Source: Chlorops oryzae (taxonomy: Eukaryota; Arthropoda; Insecta; Diptera; Chloropidae). From it: a stretch of 64,000 nt of DNA. Under the pieces are notes generated by a model, which saw only the letters and a program-made list of their open reading frames with translations, had not been told where the DNA came from and did not search any database. The stretch spans positions 77,808,595 to 77,872,594 of the forward strand of contig CM035807.1 in the NCBI GenBank assembly GCA_020466095.1, given 5' to 3'. The stretch's first letter is position 1, and every line of letters starts with the position of its first letter. The translations under genes were made by a program, and so were the position numbers. Below, in pieces: positions 1 through 14,292 of the stretch.

Positions 1-2357
1 GAGAGAGCATTTTAGGACGCCGAAAAGACTCCTTTAAAGAGTGCGCAGGGCACATTTATTTCATATGTTTTGAAAAGGCCCTTTTCTTCTGCTAACACGC
101 TCATTTAGGATCCTTTTAGGAGGCTCCTTAGGAGCGTAAACGCACCGCATTGGGAGTCCTCAAGGTGCACTGTGCAGACTCCAATGAGTTTGTTCACGAT
201 TTGATTTTTGACATAAAGATTTTAATTGAATCTTTAAATAAAATCTGAAGTGTTTTTGTTGTTGTTGCTGCTATATTTCTTGCTGTAGTCCGCTTCAAAA
301 ATAATCTCATTAACTCGCAACATTTTGCTGTTAAAATAGGAAGATAGAAACTTCAATTTAATTGAAGTCGTCGGCGCGTTAAAAGTCCTTAATGAAGGCT
401 TAAGCCAAAGATTCAGGTGTGAATTGAAGGCAATGCTTTCCTTGCCCCACCCCGCATCGTCGTTACCATCTCTTTTACTATTTCTATTGCGCAATTGTAT
501 TTTGTTGGCCATTGTTTTCTTGTAATACAATTGTAGAAATTTTCATTCTGTTCTTTTGTTTTTTGCTTTTGAAAATTCTTACAATTTACTTGGACACTGT
601 GTCGCAGAGTTGGGAAAATATTTTTCGTGCAAGCGAAATGGCGCCGCGCCTTCACGATGAACCGGCGACTGAATGAGTGGATACGGGCTTAAAAGGTGGA
701 CGCTGCTTTAACCTTTTCTTTCCCTGAAACGTCTCAAGGAGGCTGAATCGCTGGATGCGCTCCAGCTTCTCTCTCAATGCGTTTCGCTTTTGGCGTGCGA
801 TGGAAAATTTCATTTCATTACAAATGCATAATAAAGTACGTAAGATAAGTACACTCGAAACCAGAAAATCGTGACTCAAGAGCATTTGAATATTCTGCAT
901 TTTATTTTTATTTTTTTTTTCGTAGGTACGTTCGATTCCAGCCAATGTTGAACTGAATTGTTGAATTAAACTATTTCTATTTTATTTTAAAAGAAGAGAA
1001 TGGTTTCTTCCTCGAGTCACAACAGCTGTGCGAAAATACTTCTACTGGACACTCGAGAGCATAACGACTTAGTTTTGCATTAAAAATGGCTAATAATAAA
1101 CTAACGTAACTATGCGTCACTAATCGGAAACTCCAAACGAAAGAATAACGAGAACGAAAACAACTCCTTGAACAATAAAAATTTATTATTTATGATGCCA
1201 AATGCCTGAGCGAAACTGGCCAGCTTGGCTTCGTTGGCTTCGTTGGACGTCTTGGTCGTCGGTCTTCCTCAAGCAAGATGAATGCCATAAAAATGATGCC
1301 TTTCATAAATTTATGTTGGTTAAGAACAATGGCTCTTGACTCGCCTCGACTTGCTCAGATCAGTCTGTCAAAAAGGGTATATGACAGATGTGAGTTTCGA
1401 AGTCGAAATTCAAGGTTAATGACTACCTTAGCCTTGTGCTAAATATTTTTATTGCAAAAAGATGGTTTGCGTAAACCGCTGTGAAGTGAATTTTTTCTTG
1501 TATCTTGTGCCTTGTTTTCTTTTCTTTCAACAATTTGGGATCCCTTTTGAGTTATGATTTTTCATATTTTTATTACAATTTTTTATTATTCATTTATTGT
1601 CTCCGATTTGGTTTCCGTAGGTTGCCTGTTGAGTGATCAAGGACAGGTCTATGGAAGAATTTTTTGTGACAGGATAAAAGCATTTTTTATGGCACATAAA
1701 AAGTGGTTATTTCTTGAGAAATTATAAAAATAAAAAAACGCGAAATTCTGCCGCAAGAAATATTTGCTCTCTCAGAATAAAAAACAGTCGACCTGTTCGA
1801 GGAAGGTACGTGTCTAGGCTCAAAAGATCTTTAAGCTTCGCAGTCTTCGTACTATGGTCTGGAAACATAGACGTTTCTTGCCATCGATACACTGAGCGAA
1901 CGTAACCATGATTTTTTTTAAAAGAGCGCATTGTTATTCACAGTCCTTTTGATTTTCGAGCAGAAAGAAAATTTCAAAATAAAAATGGTTGAGTCAACAA
2001 AATTTTTGGTGGATTTGAAAGGAAATATGTTTAATAACATTTCTTTACGTTCGGTATAATTCTCATTTGTTTTATAAAATAGGACATATAAGATATTTAT
2101 TCATCTTAGAACTTTTGAACCATTGCGAAAGCAGTCACGACAACGGAGCGACAAAATCGGATGAAGTCCAACCAATGGCTATTTTTTGGGGTTATGTTCA
2201 GCAGAAGGCTCTGTGGCCAGTTGCTTTCAATGTTAATTAAATCTGTTTTGACATTTCTTCTTTTATGGGTTTATTTAAGAAAATTTTTGTTTTATTTTAA
2301 AAACTTTGTTGTCATTTCAATTATGTCCGTGGTTAGTTCAAAAATTTAAATTTAAAT
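1..2357. other. Gene-free region
   Basis: AT-rich. Short open frames on both strands have no recognisable motif. No repeat structure noted beyond short A/T runs. Confidence 0.6.
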
Positions 2358-2515
2358 CCATTTTTGAAAATTATCATTTCAATTCAACCTGAAATATGGT
2401 TGATTCACAAGGAAAATCTTTATTTTTCCAACAAGAAAAATTTCTTATATTAAAAATATTCCTTGTTGAAGCCGTTTTATATGTTTTGCCTTTTGATAGT
2501 TTTCCGGTTGATTTT
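2358..2515 (+). repeat. Dispersed repeat R2, copy 1
   Basis: GAAAATTATCATTTCAATTC, AAAATCTTTATTTTTCCAAC and AAGAAAAATTTC succeed one another in reverse complement at 44140-44280. No coding motif. Confidence 0.6.
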
Positions 2516-5500
2516 TTCTCTGTGTATAGCAATTTTCTTCTAGCTTTCGATGACGTTATCCTTACATATATCGCCGGCCTTATTTCTATGACTTTGCGAC
2601 ACTGTTGGCTATTTTCGATCGTTAAAGTTCCTATCAAATGTTGGTCCCACCAAAAGCATTGACATTTAATCAGCATTTTTGAAAAGCCTGAGCAATTCTT
2701 ACTATTGTATGGTTTTTGAACTGTTCATAAAGTTCTTTTGAGCGGCACCAGAAGGAATCTTTCATTTAGTCAACTCTCCCACATGATTTTAAACTCTTCT
2801 TTAACGATTTTCTCCATCCCACTCATTTCGATAGACGACAAATTAAATCAATCAAATTCAAATGGTTGTCCTATGATGACCCTTGACAGCAATAATTATT
2901 GTTTTAGCATCGCAACGAAGCATATCTCTCGATATTCCCAAAAGACACATTCAAATCGAAACTCTCCGAAGACGTGGAAATGAAGCATTCGATTTATGGA
3001 CGAAAAGAGAGTACCTACAAGCAATTTAAAAATCATAAAAAATTTTTCAGAAAACAGAAGACATTTCATTCTTAATTTCAAACAAAGACAATAAAATTGT
3101 TGATGACGTTGTTGAGTAGAAATGATCATTTAAACCGGAATACCACACAAAATTCAACTAAAAATAAAAATGAAATTTTTAAATTTATCGGAAAATGTTT
3201 TTTTTTCTCTTTCCAGAGAACGTGCATGCCGTAATCCATTTTTATAGCTGCTTTCAGCTTGTTACATGCAACCGAATATCCCCACTTTATTTGGGGGATA
3301 AAAAAAAAAACAAAACAAAACAAAAAACCAAACAAAAACAAAGAGGAAAACCAAATCTTTTTATAAAACTGCGTTGTCATTGAAGCATCAAATTGTTATG
3401 TTATGTCACCTGTTTTGTCTTGTGAGACATGATTTTTAAGAAATTCCAAAGAAAATGGATGCCAATGAAATGAAATGAGATGAAGTGCATTTCGTTTCTA
3501 TATATTTCTTGGGGTCTCTTTTCATGAGAGTTTGGTTGATTTTCCGATTTTAGAGATGTTCATAATGTCTTTTTATTTCAATAAATTGTTTTGGCGTAAA
3601 CGTGGTCTCAGAGCAGACTGTGTTCATTTCCATTAAAACTATTTCTTATTCTTTTTTTTGGTTCTGTGAGCGCTTTTTCTATTCTTCTTCTTAAACCCTA
3701 GTCCACAAAGGAAGAGAAATGACCTGAAGGAATTTTTTCCCATATAAAATGTATGGGAGATATTTCTTCGCGAAATGAAGAGGAATGCAAAAGAAAAATA
3801 ATTCCAAGTTTAATAAATCGAAAAGAAAACGTGAAATAATTTTATTTTATTAATTGAAACAAGTTAAAATACTTTTTAAGAGCAAAGTTTAAGTTTAATT
3901 TTTGCACAATAAGCGTAATCAGCTTTCTTTAAATCGAAATTGATAGCAGATTGACACTATGGGAACTGTCAAAATTCCTCTTACTAAAAATATATTTATG
4001 GAACCAAAATTCCAAAAGGCCTTACCCGTTCAGAATTGGAGAAAATTCCTTTAGGGGTGCCAATAAAATTATTGAAAAATATACTTTACCTGGGTTTCAT
4101 CCTAAAAGTGTCTCGAGAGCATTTGCTTGAAACGCACTTCTTTCCTGGAACTTTAAGATCCAAGATTCGTTTTGTGGGATGACTGATTGATTCTCGCAAA
4201 TTTTCAACTCACTTATTAACAATAATATTAAGAAGACTTGCAGAATTCTTTCAAATAATAGTGTTGCTCTAAAAATATCATCCGTATATCTTCAAGATAA
4301 ATTGAAATCATATATCATACAAATTTCACACAAGAATTCATTAACAAATTAATTGGTTTCGTTGAATTTCTAACTCATTCCACCCACAACCATATTAAAA
4401 TAAAGACATAATATCCATTAATTTGGAACTGAATGATACAAGCAAAATTAACACCAGTCAACAGCTGTTAAATAAAAAATCCATAGCATCGCTCAATATA
4501 AACAAAAAAATAAAAGGGTGTAGGGGCGAAATGTATGTATGTATGTATGTATATTCACACATATACACGTCTTTATTGTGTTTTTTGATATTTTGATTTA
4601 TCAACTCTTTTAAAATTCTCAGCGTCCCATGAATGTATTAACAAATTAATCACAAGTTTTCATCATTTCCATCACAAGAACTCACTCAAAATGCCTACGC
4701 GCAACAATCATCAGAACGAATACAATAAGAATGAAGAATGCACAGCAAATCATTCAAGTTAAAAATATACTCGAAAACAAATCAGAAATCATGAAAAAGC
4801 ATTTAAACTATTAAATTCGAAACATTCGGATGCGTGCTCCTTGTTAACCCCATCAACTCACCCACGTGATGCATATTATATAGGTAGATATATCTACATA
4901 TATGTACATGTGTGTGTGTTTATATAGATTGTTGATGGTAGCACATGTTCCTCACTCATTTGAGAGACTCATCAGCAAACAAATGAACCGAATGAGGTGC
5001 ATTGGCAGGAACTATTAAAAAATTGTTTATGAAAACAAACATTTACACTGAGAGAGACGATTAATCATTTCGAATCGAAGCAACAATCGAATGTGTGAAG
5101 AGCTGGTTCATTGCTATAAACGATCTTTTGGCTAAGAAGCTGCGGAGCAGTCGTCTAATCGTCTCCCCCCCAAAAGAAAAAAGAAATTGGTGGAATACTG
5201 TGGAGGAAAGCTGATCACGCATTCCTGTCAGCGAGTCAATGATGTGTATGATTAGTCGAGTGTTGATGGCGAGCAGAAAGCAGCAACAGCAACAGAATTT
5301 AAAGAAGCAAATTTGTAGCAACACTCAACATTCGACGTTCAGCGACGACTCAACATTGGAATTATCAGCTCAACGAACTATCAACATTTGATGTCGAGAT
5401 CATATTTTTTTTTTTTTTTGTTTTGTAGCGATTTTTCGATTGATCGTGACGAAGGAAAGTGGAATAAATTTATTTGGTTAAAAAAAAAAATAAATCTTTA

Positions 5501-8500
5501 TGTCTACAGGAATAGTCCCTAATTGGGATGTAATAAGGGAACCAATTCAACGGGATAAAATTTTAAATAGGATTACATCTTCGACTAAAAATCACCCGAA
5601 ATGTGACCTTAATCGTCACTCAATATGTACCTCATGAGTATCTTTGATTGTGACATCAACTGATCTACATCACTTCTGCAATGCATGATTGAGATGTAGT
5701 CTTAAGCAGAGACCATCGAAAGTAATCTAAATGAAGTCGTCACACGATCAAATTATAGAAAATCTCTCATTTTTCATTCACCAACTGTTCTACCTTCCAC
5801 ACCTACAAGCGACCTTTCTTGCTTCGAACGTCGGCACGCGCCAAATGGTACATTTCACCTACAATTGCTGCCGTTCGTCATACCGTTCAACTGATTGAAT
5901 GTATGCATTGAAAAACACGTACTCTTCTTATCCCTTTGACACATGAATCCAATATTGTGTCACACTCACAACGGCACGGATATCCAGCTGCGGGGTCAAA
6001 AATATCGAATTTCATAAGCCTGCAAATGTAGTGTAAAGCCCCAGGCATACAGCTCATTTAATGTAAGGCCACTATTGTCAGGCCACAGCGCGCTGCAGCG
6101 TTGCTATAAATAAGTAATTTTCATTTGAAAAATTTTTCCAAAAATAATTGTGAAATAAATAACAGACGACAACGAACGAATCGACTGAATGAAAGTTTCG
6201 AATTCATTTTTATAGTTCGGCAATGAAATCAATATTTCAAATTCGCATAACCCTCATTTAAACGGAAAATTCAATTGAACTGAATTGTATATGGTAGCTG
6301 GTCACTGGTCACTGGTCGCTGTCCTCTGTCCTCTGGCCTTTGGTCGATGTCGATGCATGCTAAAGTGTCTACACCCTCCTGTCATTAGGGTTCGATCTAT
6401 TCAATTTAGTGGACTCGACTCCGCGTACCGGACATGTGCCAAGTCGCTGGTCAATGCGACTCTTCGGGGTTTTATTGTTATTGTTATTATTACTTTTGTA
6501 TGAAAAACTAACAAGGAATGCGTTAAATTCCTCACTCATGTTCAAAACGAAGAAGATATTTTTATACATATTGTCAAAATCGTTCGAAATTTTATTTGTT
6601 TTCGCATTTTTATGGTTTGACCCAACGAAATGGTGAAGTGCGCACAGGCAGCGGATGGTGAACAGATAACAGATAGGGCGGCTTTTGAGTAATGACCTCA
6701 CTTCCTGGGTGAACGAAAAATTTTAAAATGTTTCTAATGTTTTTTTTTTTTTAAGAATATTTCCCATTAATTGAATCCATCGATGGATTTAATCCCTCAT
6801 AACAGGAAGAAAAACTTATTCCATTAGACTTTAAAGTACTTCTCAACAGTTCAAAGGTTCAATGAAAAGTTTTGTTGCGAATATTTTTGCCACCTTCAGC
6901 CTCACCCTCGCACTGTCAAAAATGTCCTTACAACTCTCAATGCTGCTCGAGAAAAATCCAATAAATGTCATCAAATTTATTGCTTCTGGTCGAGCATTCT
7001 TCTATTGTTCGCATCGGCTGCTCTTTCCGAACAAGCTCATCATTTGGTAGTTCAAGTAGGTCCAGATTTAGTTCAGCGTTTGTTTGATATGATGGACAAT
7101 TCACATCCATCGGGCACAATTTTCTGGCCTTTCTTCTTTTTTTTTTCGCACTGGTCGAGCACAATACATTTACAATGTGTCGCATTGAGTTATTAAAAGA
7201 TCAGAGAGAATGACAATGAGGGTCCTCGGCACATCCTTCCCCACTTGAAATCAATCAGAACCATATACATATGTACATACATACGTTTATCAGTACAGTA
7301 ATTGTATTTAAGTTCGTTGCACTTAGCATTTAGGATCTTAGAAAGTGCATATAAAACAATTGTTCTTTAATGGGCAGAGTTCGTTCAATGCTCTCCGCAA
7401 AGCTCTCTTCAAACGGTTTAGGATGGTTCTAATCATTTGCTCTTTACTGTCTTACTGAATAGCCTTATCAAGATTCTCGGGTCACATCCACACATATATC
7501 AAATGTCAATTTTATACAAACGTCACTCAAAGCCTATCGAGGCGATCCGTATGCCAGTTGGCAGTTAAGCCATATTTTCTATGGATGAAAATCATTTTTC
7601 CCCGAAAATTTCCAATCAACTGATGCATCGATTGCTCCTCGAATTTCATTTATCATTCTATACATAATTAAATTGAATCGAAGTCATTTTAAATTGAGAT
7701 GATAAAAGGAATTGACAAAGATAAAACTCATATACATACATACATGCAGATAAATGTATGTATGTCATGTTTATACCCCACCCACAGCCAATGATATTTT
7801 TGGATGCGAATACATATGCATTTTTACATAAATACATATGTATGTACACAGATATACATACATACATATACGAGTACATTTATGTACACAAGAAATTGTT
7901 CCAAACAATTTATGCAAATTCAATCGCAAATGAATTTGGAGCGGAGTGACTTACTGGCAGTATGACTGCGTGACTGAACGAATGAATGAATGACTGAATG
8001 ACTGCCACCATATTGTGTGTGCCACGCTCGTTTGCCTTTTACGAAAATTGTTTAATTCAATTAAATAATTATGCATATGTTTTTCAGCGGCGCGTTATAA
8101 AAAGAAAAAGTGAGCAGAGTCAAAGAAAACAAAACGTAGTCGCACGTATGAGCAATGTGCACCCACCCTCACGGGGCAACAATTGCCTACGCACAATGCC
8201 GTGTGCTGACGAACGGGAGACATTCAAAAGCCCGCTTGGATTTCAACCGATGTGGTGGATGGGGGTGCAAGCAAATGAGCTTATTGCGTGGCATGCATTA
8301 AGTCAGCAGTTTTATTTATTCTTTTGTTCAAGCGCACATATTTTCTAATGTATGTACTATATGTGTATATTTATGCAGAGCGGTGTAGAGGATTAAGCCC
8401 ATAATCAAAGAATGATGCACTGACAAAAAAGAAGACGAAATTCACAGTAAAAACGACCAATTCTAAGTGGAAAATATATCACCACATCATATTTTGACAA

Positions 8501-11028
8501 CGTGCTAGCTTTCGTCGGTCCGAGCAACGTACTGACTCCTAGCTTTTGTCAGTCATTAAGCGTACTAGCTGTACTAGAAAAGGCGGTTTTTATATGTAGT
8601 AAATAGTACTTAAATATATCTCTTTTTTAGTAACTGTCCGGTAAAGTTTCTGCAAAAGGACCTTCCCCTTAAGAGCAGAAACAAAAAATTTCACATATAA
8701 GGCATAAGCATAAGCATGAGCTATCAAACTCCATATAAAAAAAGTTACTATATATATGCTTGCTATGTATATAGGTTCTCGCTCTCACCAAGAAATCTTT
8801 TACATATTTTCCCCGCGAAAAAGCAAGACATTACAAGAGAATGTAAAGAAATCATGGTCTGAATTTAGGCGCGTGAAAAACATGTCATACTCTGCGAAGA
8901 CAATTCAGCGGCTGCTCGATCCCGGACTTAATCATAAATGAATGTATGTATTTCAAAAACAAAAACGATAATTAAACTTCAATAAAATGGACATCAATAC
9001 GCTGAAAATCCTTTTTTTTTTTAACAGACAAAAAACCGACAATACATATCGAATTGCAAGAGAAAACGCTCAACAGACTCCACTTCTAGCCACAGCAACA
9101 GCACAAGCAACATTGTCTCAATCAACTGTTAAGTATCTGCCTGAAAGGAAGCAATAAGCAATAATAATAAGAATAAGAGTAATAAAAACTATGTCAAAAT
9201 CTCAAATCGTGTGCAATCAACCGCAATTTTGACAAAAGATCGCTAAAATGACAGCAATGGCTGGCTACCTAAACTGTCAGAATGGTATTACAGCAATGAC
9301 GTTACGCCTGCAGCAAGGAACGCTCTCTCTCTCTCTCTTTCTCACTTATGCTCTCTCATATTCGGTCTTTCCTTCACTCATACATAACGCCTGTTTTGAA
9401 TGGAACGCAAAGATTTGTCAACCGAATGAAACCGAACAAAGGACTGAGACGATATCGGTATTAATCTGGCATTTAATTCCAATCTTTCATTTCTATACAA
9501 AAAAAAAAAAAGACTCCTTGCCTCACTGTCGCTTCCTTTTGATGGTGAAGCTGCTGAAATTATTATTAAGGATTTATTATGATTATTATATTAAAAACAC
9601 AGCATGTGATGCTCTTCAGAGGTTGACAAATTCTTTCCTTCTTTCTTTCTTTCTTGCTTGCTGGCTTTCTTCTTTTTTTGAGAGGGAATAAAGTGTCTTC
9701 ACAAAAGAAAAGGAAACGCAAGAGAAGGAAAAATCAAAACATGAACATTGCCAGGCAGCAAATACAGGCTGGGCAGGGCAGGCTAGGGTAGGAAGTTTGG
9801 AAGTATGACTGGCGGTGAAATCTCTGAAGGCGTTTTGATGTCAACCATGCAGAAAATATCATTAGAGCCAGGTTTTTTTTCTCTTCTTTTTGGATTTTTA
9901 TTTTTGTTTAACGAAATATTATTTTACATATCAATTATTTCATTGTTCCTTGGAATGCCATTGGGTTGTAGTGTGTTTCTTCTTTTCGTGGTCGTTCGTA
10001 TGGGTTTTGTTGACAAAATGGGATTTTGTTTGTGATATTTTTTAATATGCTTGACGGCTGCTTTTGTTCGTGGATTTTTGCAATGACAAATTTTGAATTT
10101 CCTTTCAGTTTTGATGTGAAGATGAAAATTTCGAGAGTAATTATGTGGTCTTGTGGGAATGTTTTATTGATATTTGATACTTTTCGATGCGACAATTGAT
10201 TCAAAAAAAAAAAAAAAAAAAGTTTTCTTCTTTCAGTTCAACGAATACACTGACCTCATAATCATTTCATTTTTTCTCTCAACAATTTCTATCAGACGCA
10301 AAAAAACACAACAAATTTTATGAAGTGCTCATTTTTAATGCGCAGCGCATCTCGTGTCCCCGCACTCCGGCACAATTTACAAAGAAATTACTTTCGAAGA
10401 GTGTGAAATGCAGCATAAACTATTTCACATTTAATGACGAGCCATGAGAAATAATTCACCGAAAAAAGCTGTCGGACCATTTCTCAGCCCAAAAGAAGTT
10501 AAGAATTCGTGGTAAGAAAAATTTGAAAAATTAAAATAAAATAAAAATTTATTTGGAAATTTATTAGTTTACGGGAATTCATAATTATTATTCTGGACAT
10601 AGGCTCCTTTTGTCGCATGTACGTCGCTCCGATCGGTTTTGGGTGCCTTCAAGAACTACTGAAATTGTGCCATAAATTTTGGGAAAAATGTTGAGTTTGT
10701 TGATGTTTGTTTTCATCTAGTTTGAATGCCCCAAATTTGTAGGGCAAGTAGTGAGATTTTAGTTTGAAAATTGTATATAGTATATAAAGTAGAGTTTATA
10801 AAGAGAAGCGCATTTTAAGAAGCATTATCTTTAAGCAGGTCATAACATATTGTGAATATTATTGTCGTAGTAAAGCCTGTTTAGAGGAAAATTTCGGTTA
10901 TTTTCTGTTTTGCTCTCTAAGGGCCAAGCACAAAAAAAAATTTTTTAATTCAAATAAATAAACACACTCCACTGTCAGGGTAGTCAGTCAAATTCACAGC
11001 GGCTTGAAATATTATTTTTGAGCATGGA
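2516..11028. other. Gene-free region with scattered simple repeats
   Basis: Open frames up to 147 codons are low-complexity. Simple features: CTGGTCACTGGTC-type repeat at 6297-6345, CATA tracts at 7260-7875, TTCTTTCC tract near 9640, GGGCAGG repeats near 9770. No gene or promoter can be supported. Confidence 0.55.
4531..4552 (+). repeat. (ATGT)n microsatellite
   Basis: Five and a half ATGT units. Further interrupted CATA/TATG runs occur near 7260, 7735-7875, 22240, 22575 and 39690. Confidence 0.9.
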
Positions 11029-11113
11029 GCTGCGCCTCGTTTTACAACATTTACCACTCGTGCAAAAAAAAGCTTCATTTCGACACTTGTATCGAAAATA
11101 TCTATTTTAAATA
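11029..11113 (+). repeat. Hairpin repeat H1, copy 1
   Basis: GCTGCGCCTCGTTTTACAAC through TCGAAAATATCTATT is nearly identical to 52881-52972 inside the hAT element. Only the right half of the hairpin is here. Confidence 0.75.
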
Positions 11114-11576
11114 TTTTTCAAAAAAAATATTTTCTTACTTTTCTCAAATATATCAAATATTTTCTTTTTTTTTTTTTTTAAAACATTATATATTATTTAT
11201 TGGATCACTCCTTTAGGATAGGAGATCTATCAATAACTTTTAAAATCTTACACCTAATTTAACACAATTACATATCACAGAGCATATTCCGACTTATAGA
11301 AACGTTAATGAATGTAATTTTTTGATAATTACGGGCCTCGGCTTAAGAAGACTGGGCTTTTATGATGTGTGTGTAGGATCACATGTAATTGAGTCGGTGT
11401 TGGAGAGCATAAGAAGCTCGATGAAACGGTAAAGCAGAGAATTGCAAACAGGAATTGCTGATGTGTGAAGAAACACATGTAGTATTGACGGTGTTGTTTG
11501 CGGAAACGACGATTTTAAGAAGCTAGGGTGTGCGTGGATTGCAAGGGTGCATGGAGTGCACCCACCGAGATGACGA

Positions 11577-14292
11577 TCAGCTAGGAAAACTGTGTTGATG
11601 AATGTGCATGGATTGCACCTGTTGTAGAGTATGACTTGGGGCCGCTGGCCGATCACTTCTTTTGAGCCTCGAATGGTGAGTTGGATTTGATAGTCTACGC
11701 GCGAGTGGGTTCACGTGTGCTTGCAGTTTACAAAAATACTTTTCTTTGACTTTGGCGAACTCCATTTTAACCAGTTCTACGTTGAGCTCTCTATGGATGC
11801 GTTCATTTGTAATAAACCAAGGAGCTCCTGTAATAGTTCTTAGGATTTTGGATTGTGCTCTCTGCAGAATGTCAATATTTGAAGCGCTTGCATATCCATA
11901 CAATTGCAGACCATACGTCCATATTGGCTTTATGACTTGCTTGTACAGAAGGACTTTAAAATCTAATTTTAGGTGAGAGCGGTTATTTATTAGCCAGTGC
12001 AAGCTCTTGGCTTTTAGTTTAATTTGCGTTCTCTTGGCCTCGATATGCTTGCGCCATGTCAATCTTTTGTCTAAGTGAATTCCGAGGTAGGTAACTTCTT
12101 CACATTGAGGGATGCGTATGTTGTTCAAAAAATATCCGGAGAAGCTTTTCTGTTGAGCGTGAAAGTTATATGCCGACATTTAAGCTCATTTATTTGAATT
12201 CGCCATTTAGTTAGCCAGTCTTGGATTTCGTTGAGGTGGTTTTGGAGCTTAGAAGTTGCCGCACTTATATCCTTGTGACGACTTAATATCGCTGTGTCGT
12301 CAGCAAATGTCGAAATCGATACTCGATCGCTGTTTGGAATATCTGCTGTATACAAAAGATAAAGAAAAGGCCCAACAACACTCCCTTGAGGGACTCCTGC
12401 ATAAATTTCAAAAGTTTTTGTTGTGAACGAATTATGTTTTACTTGGAACGTTCTATGTTCTAGGTATGACTCAAATATCGCGTGGACATTTACAGGAAGT
12501 AAGCTTCTGATTTTATATAACAATCCTTCATGCCAAACTTTATCGAAAGCTTGCTGGATGTCTAGGAATACTGCTGAGCAGTATTCGCGATGTTCATATG
12601 CAAGTCGAATTTCATTCGTAATACGATTAACTTGCTCAATAGTGCCGTGATGTTTTCTGAATCCAAATTGGTGGGAGGGAACAATATGCTGTTCTTGAAG
12701 AAATGGTTTAATTTGGATAGCAATATTTTTTCGAATAACTTTGAGAGGCAAGGGAGGAGGCTAATTGGTCTATAAGAGGAAGCTTGGGTAGGATCTTTTC
12801 CTGGCTTAGACACCATTTTAATTACCGACCGTTTCCAATCTTTTGGAAAGTATCCGTGCTTTATAATAGAATTAAATAGGACTGTTAAAAATAATACTGC
12901 AACGGAAGGTAGCTGTTTTAACATTTTTGATGTAATTAGATCATGCCCTGGGGCTTTTTTACAGACCATTTCATTTTTTATGGAATTATTAACTTCACTT
13001 GGTCTAATGTTTATGTGAATTCTGTGGGCGTTTTCAGTTTGAATTGGGAGATTGATTTGAGTAGTGCTCGGATTTGGTTGAAAAACCTTACTGAGGTGCA
13101 ATGCAAAGACCGTTGCTTTATCTTCGTCGGAGCGTGCCCAACCACTATTAGGTCTACGGATAGGTGACTCACTATATACTGGAGTTTTAAAACCGCGGCT
13201 CGCTAGCCACAAGGACTCTCGATTAACGCCTCTGGGCGTAAGGTTCTGGATAAAATGACGTTTTTCAGTTTCCTTATCCCTAGCTAGAGCAAGTCTAAGT
13301 TTTTTTTCAGCCTCTTTTAGTCTATCTTTGGCAATTGGCGAGCGGAATCGTTGCCATTCGCGCCTGAATCTTCGTTTTTCAGCAATGAGATTTTCGATTT
13401 CTATATTGGTCAGTGTTTTCCTAATTCTTTTTTTAAAATATGGGGTAGAATTTTTTGCTTCTGATTCTAGTATGGAATTGAAAACAATTACGGCATCATC
13501 AATATGCTCATTGCATGCGATTTTGTAATTTGTATGAATGTGGGAACTTATATACTTTTTGTACTTTAGCCAGTTAGTCCTTGAATTTGTTAAGCCGAGA
13601 GGACCTTCAACTTCTTTTGGAAACTTATGTAAGAGGAACATAACAGGCGAATGATCGGAGGTGAGGTCAGTTGTCGCTTTTGCTGAAATAAGTTCTCTTG
13701 CAACACCCTTAGTGATTCCGAAATCTAAGAGGTCAGGAATTTTTTGAAGATCTGTTGGCCAGTAAGTTGGCTGCCTCGGCGATACAAAGTCAAGAGAATT
13801 ATTTTTATTAATAATTGCCTTGTATAGTTGTTGTCCCTTAGGATTGCATGTTCTGGAGCCCCAGAAAGTATGCTTTGCATTATAGTCTCCTGCTGCTAGA
13901 AATTTTTCACCCAATGTCTCAAAGTAGTCCACGAACATTTTTTCCGTTACATTAAATCGAGGTGGGCAATAAATCGCCGATAAAACGAGATTTTTACCTC
14001 TCATTATTACGCAAACTGTTGATGCCTGAATGAAATCATAACTATATGAATCTAAAGGAAAATGCTGGATTCTTCGACGAATAAGTATACCAGTGCCTCC
14101 ATGCGCCTTGCCGTCTGGGTGGTTTGTTTGATAGAAAATATAACCAGGGATTGAGAAGAAATTCTTATTTGTTAAATGAGTTTCAGAGAGAAGCATTACG
14201 TCAACTTCTTCATGATTTAAAAAATTTTGAATTTCCAGTTTATGCTTGGTTAGCCCGTTCGAATTCCACGCACAAATTTTTAAGACGCTCAT
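11577..14292 (-). pseudogene. LINE ORF2: endonuclease/reverse transcriptase, two frameshifts
   Basis: The ATG at 14292 opens an AP-like endonuclease: WNSNGL, LLSETHL, HGGTGI, GDYNAKHTFWGSR, SDHSPV. The reverse transcriptase follows: SYRPISLLP, FLDIQQAFDKVWHEGL, GVPQGSVVGPFLYLLY and the catalytic FADD in FADDTAIL. The frame breaks near 12705-12712 (after SKLFEKILLSKL) and again at the A6 run 12127-12132. The C-terminal piece (VTYLGIHLDKRLTW, PIWTYGLQLYG) ends at 11577. All core catalytic motifs are present. The frame breaks could be real decay or homopolymer errors in the assembly. Confidence 0.88.

Noticed and set aside
7998..8348. 116-codon open frame on +
   Set aside because: No recognisable motif and no codon-usage difference from flanking DNA; compatible with chance.
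9248..9691. 147-codon open frame on +
   Set aside because: It spans CT and A-run simple sequence, has no domain and no supporting splice or promoter context.
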